A DNA stretch of 6,430 nucleotides, taken from NCBI GenBank assembly GCA_910577835.1, contig CAJTOU010000094.1, positions 1-6,430 on the forward strand, read 5' to 3'. Under the pieces are notes generated by a model. That model made no database searches, was not told the DNA's origin, and saw only the letters and a program-made list of their open reading frames with translations. This document shows positions 1 through 5,786 of this stretch, one piece after another (within the stretch, counting starts at the first letter, position 1; every line of letters begins with the position of its first letter). The stretch comes from an uncultured Lachnospiraceae bacterium (GTDB lineage Bacteria > Bacillota_A > Clostridia > Lachnospirales > Lachnospiraceae). The translations under genes and the position numbers were made by a program.

Positions 1-90
1 GAGTTGGATGTGGCGGGGTGGACGGAACTTCGGAATGTTCGGTATTTTTTTGAGTTTTTTGAGAGGCATCGGGGGGAGTTTGGAAAGTAA
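1..90 (+). CDS. Possible C-terminal end of an unrecognised protein (partial)
   Basis: The first reading frame is open from the window edge for 29 codons and stops at TAA 88-90. The peptide is rich in charged and aromatic residues (it contains RYFFEFFERHR), which looks like a real protein tail with an amphipathic helix. I do not recognise the family and infer no function. The second frame is also open, to about position 129, so the choice of frame is not secure. It rests on the more protein-like composition of frame 1. The gene would point towards the convergent minus-strand gene at 367-1368. Sequence to the left of the window is needed to settle it. Confidence 0.3.
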   Translation, partial: ELDVAGWTELRNVRYFFEFFERHRGEFGK

Positions 91-366
91 GTCCCGATTT
101 GATGTTGTCCGCTGTAAGCGTAGTAAATGAGTAGGTCATGTTGGTGTTTGAGGAGAGATTGTTTGCTGTGCAGGTTTCAGGGAATTCTTATGTTAGGGAA
201 ATGTTGATGGATAACTTTGGTGTTGTTTCATTTGTTGTGATGGGTTAGGTTAAAGTAGGTGAAATTTCATATGCAGTTAACAGTAATTGATTTACAATAG
301 GACAGAGTGATGTGAGCCGAAAGCCTTAGAAAAGCATATCTTATAGCTTTCGGCCCTATATGTTGT
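91..366. other. Non-coding interval with extreme G over C asymmetry
   Basis: No convincing gene is found in these 276 bases. The plus strand is very rich in G and T and poor in C: I count 40 G and 6 C in 141-260. The only ORF of note is a 36-codon frame at 138-248, which lacks a well-spaced ribosome binding site. The right part (from about 260) becomes AT-rich and ends in the hairpin at 316-354. The interval may be a gene remnant or a junction between the chromosome and an acquired dnd island, but nothing in it proves either. Confidence 0.5.
316..354 (-). terminator. 9-bp hairpin beyond the minus-strand ATP pyrophosphatase gene, possible terminator
   Basis: The arms GCCGAAAGC (316-324) and GCTTTCGGC (346-354) are perfectly complementary and enclose a 21-nt loop. 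The hairpin starts 12 nt past the stop codon of the minus-strand gene, the right place for its transcription terminator. Neither side is followed by a proper T run, so it is not a textbook Rho-independent terminator. It could act in either direction, or simply protect the 3' end of the transcript. Confidence 0.45.
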
Positions 367-1368
367 TTATGCAAATGCAACCTCAAACTCAATTAATAAT
401 GAACCAAAATTGGTAACAAGGTAATCATATTGTATAGGATGTGTCTTTTTCAGACGTTGGTAACGATTCTCCTTTTTGGATTCCATATGGACACCAAATC
501 CACAGTACATACAACCATTTCTGGTATAGCCCATATTATATAATTTCGATATCTTTACATGATATTTTTCAATATATTCAAGTATATCATCATCTTTCCA
601 AAATGAGAGAGGTTTAGACTGGTTGTCTTTCTTTTCATGAAATACATTACAGCCGTATTCTAGCCATTCTTTTTCACGTTGATAGCTTTCAGATGCTAAT
701 ATGCCTAAAATAGCACATTCTAATCCAAGTTCTTTCGCTTTACGACGAAGAGGTTCTTTTTTTAATTTATCGCAACATTTATCAGAGATTGGTAATTCCT
801 TATATTTGCTATATTTATTAAAATTTCTCTGGATGTAATCAATTGAATTTTGCCGTGTTTTATCACTTAATGCATGCTGATAAGTACGAATAGCATTTGC
901 GATTCGTTTTGAAAACATTGGATAGCCGTAAGTTTCTGTTACCTTTTTAAATGTCCAGAGTTCTCCATGAGCATCTTTGGGAATAACAGTAATTATATTG
1001 GTGCAATTAACTCTTTTTTCCCATTCAATATGTTGCAGAGTTTCCGGATATTCATTTGTAGTATTGGCAAATATATGAAGTATATTTGGATACATACTTT
1101 TTGCTATATGAGAAAGAACAGTAGAGTCTTTGCCGCCAGAATAAGATATATATATTTTATCGAGACCAAATTCGGCAACCGTTTCTCTAATTAAATGTTT
1201 TGTTTGGATTATTTTAGATTCAAGATTCATTTCTTGCAGAGAATTTAATAATTCACGTCTTTCTTTTAAAAACGCAGAGTGTTTCATTCCACAGAGATTG
1301 CAATATCTGTGATCTAAGGGATAAGTATTATTTAGGTTTAGCTCTTCATAACATATTTTACAAAGCAT
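367..1368 (-). CDS. PAPS-reductase-like ATP pyrophosphatase with N-terminal Cys4 segment
   Basis: This 333-residue protein belongs to the PAPS reductase / adenine nucleotide alpha-hydrolase superfamily. The ATP-pyrophosphatase P-loop SGGKDST lies at residues 77-83. A Cys4 zinc-ribbon-like segment precedes it (C3-x2-C6 and C23-x2-C26). Adjacent cysteines C198-C199, then C240 and a C286-MY-C289 pair in the C-terminal part, could bind an Fe-S cluster or zinc, as in other Fe-S members of the superfamily. The motif RNGCMYCGFG near 283-292 resembles stand-alone 'PAPS reductase' proteins of phages and Firmicutes whose substrate is unknown. True sulfate reduction is unlikely: no sulfate-assimilation genes are nearby and the Cys pattern differs from CysH. 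ATG 1366-1368 follows an AAAAGGA-type ribosome binding site about 10 nt upstream and a strong promoter. The gene diverges from the dnd operon and shares its control region, which suggests, but does not prove, a linked role. The family is confident, the function is not. Confidence 0.85.
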   Translation of the reverse strand: MLCKICYEELNLNNTYPLDHRYCNLCGMKHSAFLKERRELLNSLQEMNLESKIIQTKHLIRETVAEFGLDKIYISYSGGKDSTVLSHIAKSMYPNILHIFANTTNEYPETLQHIEWEKRVNCTNIITVIPKDAHGELWTFKKVTETYGYPMFSKRIANAIRTYQHALSDKTRQNSIDYIQRNFNKYSKYKELPISDKCCDKLKKEPLRRKAKELGLECAILGILASESYQREKEWLEYGCNVFHEKKDNQSKPLSFWKDDDILEYIEKYHVKISKLYNMGYTRNGCMYCGFGVHMESKKENRYQRLKKTHPIQYDYLVTNFGSLLIEFEVAFA

Positions 1369-1418
1369 TTTTGTTTTTCCTTTTATCAGTTTATAAAAAT
1401 AACAGAAAGTTTGTATCT

Positions 1419-1448
1419 ATTATAAAATACAATAATATAGTTAGTCAA
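1419..1448 (-). promoter_or_regulatory. Sigma-A-type promoter for the minus-strand ATP pyrophosphatase gene
   Basis: Read on the minus strand, TTGACT (1448-1443) and TATAAT (1424-1419) are separated by 18 nt. This is a near-consensus housekeeping promoter: the -10 is perfect and the -35 matches 5 of 6. It would start transcription around 1410, giving a leader of about 40 nt before ATG 1368. Its -35 lies inside the palindrome at 1436-1453. Confidence 0.75.
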
Positions 1449-1453
1449 CTATA
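1436..1453. promoter_or_regulatory. Palindromic putative operator between the divergent genes
   Basis: The sequence TATAGTT-AGTC-AACTATA is a perfect inverted repeat with 7-bp arms around a 4-nt centre. It covers the -35 box of the minus-strand promoter, and its right arm overlaps the place where the -35 of the plus-strand promoter would fall. Its size and symmetry suit a dimer of an XRE-type regulator, and such a regulator is encoded 100 bp to the right. A further ACTATA half-site occurs at 1529-1534, just before the regulator's ribosome binding site. Operator function is inferred from position and symmetry. Confidence 0.5.
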
Positions 1454-1472
1454 AAAAAACAAATTTTTATTG

Positions 1473-1478
1473 TATAAT
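1473..1478 (+). promoter_or_regulatory. Putative -10 box of the XRE-dndCDEA operon
   Basis: A perfect TATAAT stands 73 bp before the regulator's ATG. At 17-nt spacing the -35 position (1450-1455) reads TATAAA, a poor match of 3 of 6, and it overlaps the right arm of the palindrome. A weak -35 with an operator on it fits a repressed or activator-assisted promoter. In such AT-rich DNA other -10-like hexamers exist (for example TACTAT at 1528-1533), so the exact start site is uncertain. Confidence 0.4.
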
Positions 1479-1541
1479 TAAACTTCAAGAATGAAAAGAA
1501 AATGATGAAATTTAGAGTTTTTTGTTGTACTATATAAAAGT

Positions 1542-1546
1542 GGGGA
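1542..1546 (+). promoter_or_regulatory. Ribosome binding site of the XRE regulator
   Basis: GGGGA lies 5 nt before ATG 1552 and is the only purine-rich site near the gene start. It favours ATG 1552 over the in-frame upstream TTG codons at 1522 and 1525. Starting at 1522 would add ten residues that are not part of the helix-turn-helix domain. Confidence 0.55.
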
Positions 1547-1551
1547 ATATT

Positions 1552-1893
1552 ATGCGAATTGGGGATCGTTTAGCGGAATTAAGAAAACAAAATCAATATA
1601 CACAGAAAGAGTTAGCCCAAAAACTTAATGTATCACAACAAATTATAAGTAATATTGAGCGAGGACAAACGGAGCCGGATATTGACTTTTTGCGAGATAC
1701 AGCCGATTTATATAATATTTCACTGGATCAATTAATAGGACGGGATATTTCTGGAATTGAAATAGATAGTGATAGTATTGAACAGCAGATAATAAATGTT
1801 ATTAGAAAAATGGATAATACAGGAAAAGAATTGAGTTTAGGCTTAATAAACCAGGTAGCTCAGCATAGAGGTGTCAATAATGATGATAAATAA
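1552..1893 (+). CDS. XRE-family helix-turn-helix transcriptional regulator
   Basis: This 113-residue cytoplasmic DNA-binding protein has an N-terminal Cro/C1-type helix-turn-helix at residues 1-60. The core reads TQKELAQKLNVSQQIISNIERG, in which TQKELA is the first helix of the motif and QQIISNIERG the recognition helix and following turn. A DIDFLRDTADLYNISLDQLIG segment completes the usual HTH_3 fold. The remaining 50 or so residues are a short hydrophilic helical tail, perhaps for dimerisation, with no sensor domain. The gene heads the dnd operon and its end overlaps dndC by 14 nt, so it is co-expressed with the modification genes. By analogy with other XRE proteins it probably represses its own operon, possibly through the palindrome at 1436-1453, and may also control the divergent gene. 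It occupies the place where dndB, the usual Dnd regulator, is normally found. Confidence 0.88.
   Translation: MRIGDRLAELRKQNQYTQKELAQKLNVSQQIISNIERGQTEPDIDFLRDTADLYNISLDQLIGRDISGIEIDSDSIEQQIINVIRKMDNTGKELSLGLINQVAQHRGVNNDDK
1867..1873 (+). promoter_or_regulatory. Ribosome binding site of dndC, inside the regulator gene
   Basis: AGAGGTG lies 6 nt before ATG 1880 and 9 nt before ATG 1883. The site itself contains GTG 1871, so the longer frame beginning there is unlikely to be used. Its position inside the 3' end of the regulator gene implies translational coupling. Confidence 0.65.
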
Positions 1894-3271
1894 CTATTTT
1901 GATGAAAATACATTAGAGGAATTAATTGAAGAAATTAAATATGTTTATCAATTTGATGATCGTCCGTGGGTAATAGGGTACAGTGGAGGAAAAGATTCGA
2001 CAACGGTAGTTGAACTGGTTTATATGATGTTACTGTCTCTCCCAGATTGGCAAAGAATCAAAAATGTATATATTGTTTCTTCGGATACGAGAATTGAGAA
2101 CCCATTGATTAAGCTATATTTAAGTAGAATGAATGACTTGATAGGAAAAGCGGCAAAAAAGGATAGATTACCTATCATTACGAAAATGGTAAAGCCATTG
2201 CCTCAGAATTCATTTTGGGCAAATGTAATTGGCAGAGGACTGCCGACTCCTAGAGTGAATGGGACATTTCGCTGGTGTACGGATCGCTTAAAAATCAATC
2301 CTAGTGCAGATTTTATCAGAGATGTCATAAAACAAGAAAAGCAGGAAGTTGTAGTATTACTTGGAGTAAGAAAAGCGGAGAGCATTGCCAGAAAAAGACG
2401 TATTGAGGGAAGAGAACTGGCGAATCGGCTTTTAAATCGTCATGAGACAATTCAGGATGCCTATGTATATAATCCGATTGTGGAATTAACCACGGAAGAT
2501 GTATGGGATGTTTTGTTGAAGATAAACGGAGGAAAGACTCCATGGGGTTCGGATAATAACGAGCTTGCAACGCTGTATTCAGGGGCAGATGGAGGTGAAT
2601 GCCCGTTTGCGGGGACAAATGCAGGCAATCAGACGCAATCCTGTGGAAATTCAAGATTTGGTTGTTGGGTTTGTACCGTTGTGAAAGAGGACAAATCTTT
2701 AAACGGCTTTATCAAAAAGGGGCATAGGGAGTTGGTGCCTCTGGCAGAGTTTCGGACATGGATTATGAGCATTCGGGACACAGACCGGTATCGTGAAAAA
2801 AAACGCAGGGATGGCACCGTATATGAAACAAAGGTGGGAGAAATGGGATATGGACCGTTTACTTGGGAAGCCCGGCAATTGATTTTGGAAAAATTGATTG
2901 AGACCCAAAAGAAAATAGGATATGAGTTGATTACAGTAGAGGAATTAAAAGCGATAGATGAGATTTGGGACTTAGAGTTGGATTTTTCAAGACGTACCTT
3001 AGTGGAACTATATAACAGGCTAACAGGGGTTAAGTTACCATGGTATTATTTTAAGGAACCATTATTCGATGAGGATACTGTAACTGAATTAAAAAAACTT
3101 GCAGAAGAAAATGATGTTCCTTTTGACTTGGTGCGGAATATCATTTTATCTGTGTATCACAATAAAAATTATTCTAATCAAAGAATTATGAAAGAGGCAA
3201 TATCACGTTTATTAAATCAACAATGGCTTCATTATGAGGTATTAAAGGAGATTGAAAATGAGAATAAATAA
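1880..3271 (+). CDS. dndC: DNA phosphorothioation protein DndC (ATP pyrophosphatase, Fe-S)
   Basis: DndC is the PAPS-reductase-like member of the DNA phosphorothioation machinery. It hydrolyses ATP to AMP and pyrophosphate and carries a 4Fe-4S cluster, and probably activates sulfur transfer to DNA. Here it is 463 residues, within the family's usual 450-540. The P-loop SGGKDSTT is at residues 35-42, in the typical context WVIGYSGGKDS. The RWCTDRLKI motif follows (C133), then LLGVRKAES (161-168), and a cysteine cluster with C241, C255, C262 and C265 (ECPF, SCGN, FGCWVC) that is the likely Fe-S ligand set. The helical C-terminal third carries LPWYYFKEPLFDE, typical of DndC. ATG 1880 is chosen over GTG 1871 because the ribosome binding site AGAGGTG lies over that GTG; ATG 1883 remains possible. 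It overlaps the regulator and dndD by 14 nt each. Distinction from true PAPS reductase rests on the Cys pattern and the neighbouring dndD, dndE and dndA. Confidence 0.95.
   Translation: MMINNYFDENTLEELIEEIKYVYQFDDRPWVIGYSGGKDSTTVVELVYMMLLSLPDWQRIKNVYIVSSDTRIENPLIKLYLSRMNDLIGKAAKKDRLPIITKMVKPLPQNSFWANVIGRGLPTPRVNGTFRWCTDRLKINPSADFIRDVIKQEKQEVVVLLGVRKAESIARKRRIEGRELANRLLNRHETIQDAYVYNPIVELTTEDVWDVLLKINGGKTPWGSDNNELATLYSGADGGECPFAGTNAGNQTQSCGNSRFGCWVCTVVKEDKSLNGFIKKGHRELVPLAEFRTWIMSIRDTDRYREKKRRDGTVYETKVGEMGYGPFTWEARQLILEKLIETQKKIGYELITVEELKAIDEIWDLELDFSRRTLVELYNRLTGVKLPWYYFKEPLFDEDTVTELKKLAEENDVPFDLVRNIILSVYHNKNYSNQRIMKEAISRLLNQQWLHYEVLKEIENENK
3244..3250 (+). promoter_or_regulatory. Ribosome binding site of dndD, inside dndC
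   Basis: AAAGGAG stands 7 nt before ATG 3258, the ideal distance. This favours that ATG over the in-frame TTG at 3252, which would be only 1 nt from the site. Confidence 0.75.
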
Positions 3272-5402
3272 AATCATATTATATAATTTCAACTCCTTTG
3301 AAGGATTGAATGAGTTTGATTTTTCATGTCAAACTCCTGATAAAAATATTATTTTAATTGGTGGAAAGAATGGCGCTGGAAAAACCTCTTTATTTCTCGC
3401 TATTAAGATAGCTTTATATGGTTCATTGGCGTTTGGTTATTTAGGAGTTAATCCATATTATATAGCAAAAATAAAGGATTGTATTAATTTTAAATCATTT
3501 CAAAAGAAAACGGTAAAGGCTTCTGTACAAGTTAATCTTTCTTTAATGGTTGAAAGGGAAGTAAGAGAATATGAAATTATTCGGGAGTGGGATTGCACAG
3601 GACAAAAATTGATAGAAAAGCATTATATAATGTATAACGGAGAATTATTGGAAGAGCAGGAGTCAGCATACTTTCAGAATTATTTACACGGACTCATTCC
3701 ACCTGGATTATTTGATTTCTTTTTATTTGACGGGGAACAGGTCGGAACTATTTTTTCTACAAATTCCTATAATACATACATTAAAAATGCAGTTTATACT
3801 TTATGTGGATTGGATGTATTTGAAATTGTCAGAAAGTACTCAGCCAATTATACTGGGAGAGCGGCAAATGAAAATGAAGAAGAGGTATATAGTTTATATG
3901 AACAATTAAAAAATAAAGTTGAGGTATTGGAAAAGAAAAAAGGTGATTTGGAAGTACAGATGAAACAAGAGCAAGAACTGTTGGAACAGACAAAAACAGA
4001 TTTGATTGAGTTAGAGACAGCATTTAAAAATGCAGGCGGGATTACAAAAAAGAACCGAAAATTACTTACGGAAAAATATCAAGAGTCTGAACGGCTGAAA
4101 GCAGAGTCTGCTGCAAAAATTAAAATATTTATGGAAGGCCTTATGCCATTTTTTATTGTTAAGGAATTTAGTGATAAAATAACAAGTCAGTTGGACTTTG
4201 AAGAGAAAGAAGAAATTTATTATTATGTGCAGCAGAAGCTGAACTATAATGAAATTAAATTAACCCTTAACAAAAGTAGAAATGTTGATGAGAAAACAAT
4301 TGATTCTTTGATGGATTTTCTTTTAAGTAAATTTAAGCCAAAAGGATTTAAGGAGGGTACACAGCTTATGCATGACCTTTCCAAAGAGGGGAAAGGAAAG
4401 GTTAATGCAATGATTTCTTCAATTGAGGATTTCGATACACAGGAAATGATACATTTAATTAAACAGAAACAGACAGCATCCGATAATACTGCTGAAATAA
4501 ATCGAATTCTAAAAAATGCAATGACAGAAGAAGATAATAATAAATTCATAGAGCAGGAGAACTTACTTTTTAAGAAAAAAGACCAGATATCTCAAGAGTT
4601 ACTGGATATACAAAATCATATTGATAAAATAATCGATGAATTGCAGACGACAACATTACAAAGAGACAAGGCGTTTCAGAAATTAAAAGATACTGCTCAA
4701 GACAAACATGTCTTTGAATTAAGTAGTGGACTTACTAAAATGATGAGTGCTTTATTAAGCAAGAAAACGGTTTTTATCAGGGACAGGCTTGAAACCTTGA
4801 TAGTGACCGCCTTACATCAAATCTACAGAAAGGATAACCTGATAACCCATGTGGAAATAGGAGAAGATTTTCAATTTAGCCTGTATCAGAATGCTACATA
4901 CGAAGTGACAGAATTGAATTATTTGATGAAAAATCTTGGAAAGGAAGCATTTGCTTCCATGATAGGAAAAGAAGGGAAAAAGAAATTATTTGAGCTCTAT
5001 GGTGTAAATAGTATGATACAGCTGCAGCAGGCAATGAATTTTGTTGATGGGCATGAGTCGATAGAGCTATATAAGAAAATCGATTTAAGCAGATTGTCAA
5101 AAGGAGAAAGACAGATTTTCATTCTGTCAATGTATTGGGCGATTATTGAACTGTCCGGAAAGGATATCCCATTTATCATCGATACGCCATATGCCAGAAT
5201 TGATGCAGGTCACAGAAAAGAAATATCAGAAAAGTTCTTCCCCAATATCAGCAAACAGGTTATTATCCTTTCTACGGATGAAGAGATAAATGAGGAGTAT
5301 TACGGGATTCTCAAGCCCTATATTGCAAAAGAGTTTCTTCTGGTCAATGATGAGGCACAGAACAGGACTTCCGTTGAACAGCGCTATTTTTTTGAGAGGT
5401 AA
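3258..5402 (+). CDS. dndD: DNA phosphorothioation protein DndD (SMC/Rad50-like ATPase)
   Basis: DndD is the ABC/SMC-type ATPase of the phosphorothioation complex, thought to use ATP to alter or nick DNA so that DndC and DndE can act. This copy is 714 residues. The Walker A motif GGKNGAGKTS spans about 35-44. The Q-loop-region motif FFLFDGEQVG, highly typical of DndD, spans 154-163. Two long charged heptad-rich segments (about 207-290 and 427-480) should form the arms of an antiparallel coiled coil. No Rad50-type CxxC zinc hook lies between them. The C-terminal ATPase half has the ABC signature LSKGERQ (613-619), Walker B ending in D642 (PFIIDTPYARID) and the ILSTDEEI motif that usually closes DndD. 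The start is ATG 3258, set by the AAAGGAG site. It overlaps dndC by 14 nt and ends 3 nt before dndE. The coiled-coil half is visibly more AT-rich than the last 600 bp, which may reflect amino-acid content (Lys, Asn, Ile) as much as origin. Confidence 0.95.
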   Translation: MRINKIILYNFNSFEGLNEFDFSCQTPDKNIILIGGKNGAGKTSLFLAIKIALYGSLAFGYLGVNPYYIAKIKDCINFKSFQKKTVKASVQVNLSLMVEREVREYEIIREWDCTGQKLIEKHYIMYNGELLEEQESAYFQNYLHGLIPPGLFDFFLFDGEQVGTIFSTNSYNTYIKNAVYTLCGLDVFEIVRKYSANYTGRAANENEEEVYSLYEQLKNKVEVLEKKKGDLEVQMKQEQELLEQTKTDLIELETAFKNAGGITKKNRKLLTEKYQESERLKAESAAKIKIFMEGLMPFFIVKEFSDKITSQLDFEEKEEIYYYVQQKLNYNEIKLTLNKSRNVDEKTIDSLMDFLLSKFKPKGFKEGTQLMHDLSKEGKGKVNAMISSIEDFDTQEMIHLIKQKQTASDNTAEINRILKNAMTEEDNNKFIEQENLLFKKKDQISQELLDIQNHIDKIIDELQTTTLQRDKAFQKLKDTAQDKHVFELSSGLTKMMSALLSKKTVFIRDRLETLIVTALHQIYRKDNLITHVEIGEDFQFSLYQNATYEVTELNYLMKNLGKEAFASMIGKEGKKKLFELYGVNSMIQLQQAMNFVDGHESIELYKKIDLSRLSKGERQIFILSMYWAIIELSGKDIPFIIDTPYARIDAGHRKEISEKFFPNISKQVIILSTDEEINEEYYGILKPYIAKEFLLVNDEAQNRTSVEQRYFFER

Positions 5403-5405
5403 GGT

Positions 5406-5786
5406 ATGGTTTTCAGGTTAAAAACATCAAAAAGAACACAGGATATCTTTCAGGAACTGGAAAGAAGAACCAATTATAAGCCGTATACACTGGTGAAACA
5501 TGCCATTGCCTGGTCTGTGAAAGAGAATACATCCGTAGAGAATTTTGTGTCTGATTCGGATGGACTGGACTTGAACAGGCAGACCATTACAGGGGACAAT
5601 GAGGCATATTTCAAAGTGCTTATTGAGGAAGTAGAAGGAAGATATCTTCCAGAAGAGGAATATTTTCCTAAATATGTGAAAGCACATGTTGATAGAGGAA
5701 GCAAATTGCTGCTCGATATGTACAATCATGCAGGAAGCGTAGAAAAATATATTTTACAGGTTCTGGGAGTAGGAGATACCGTATGA
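5406..5786 (+). CDS. dndE: DNA phosphorothioation protein DndE
   Basis: DndE is a small protein known from the E. coli homologue to form a tetramer that binds nicked double-stranded DNA, and it is required for phosphorothioation. This copy has 126 residues, slightly above the roughly 110-residue family norm. Family signs are the start VFRLKTSK with clustered basic residues (R4, K6, K9, R10), the LxxHAIAWS helix near 29-37, the RQTITGDNEAYFKVLI motif near 58-73, and KAHVDRGSKLL near 91-101. The basic N-terminus would face DNA. The start at ATG 5406 follows AGAGG at 5395-5399. The gene lies 3 nt after dndD, and its stop overlaps the dndA start as ATGA. No signal peptide or membrane segment is present. 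Order and similarity together make the assignment firm. Confidence 0.92.
   Translation: MVFRLKTSKRTQDIFQELERRTNYKPYTLVKHAIAWSVKENTSVENFVSDSDGLDLNRQTITGDNEAYFKVLIEEVEGRYLPEEEYFPKYVKAHVDRGSKLLLDMYNHAGSVEKYILQVLGVGDTV

Noticed and set aside
68..98. ATCGGG...CCCGAT inverted repeat around the stop of the left partial frame, as a terminator
   Set aside because: Only 6 bp with a 19-nt loop that includes the stop codon, and no T run after it; too weak to call.
138..248. A 36-codon plus-strand ORF starting ATG in the left intergenic stretch
   Set aside because: No ribosome binding site at a usable distance, odd Val/Phe/Met-rich composition explained by the G+T bias, and no recognisable motif.
367..1368. 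Minus-strand gene as a housekeeping CysH-type PAPS/APS reductase
   Set aside because: It has a Cys4 N-terminus and a different cysteine pattern, resembles stand-alone phage/Firmicute forms, and has no sulfate-assimilation neighbours.
1552..1893. The regulator as a shortened DndB
   Set aside because: It has a complete Cro/C1-type helix-turn-helix and is far too small; nothing in it resembles DndB.
3258..5402. dndD as Rad50/SbcC or a RecF-like repair protein
   Set aside because: No CxxC zinc hook, shorter coiled coils than SbcC, and the FDGEQ and IDTPYARID motifs plus flanking dndC and dndE identify DndD.
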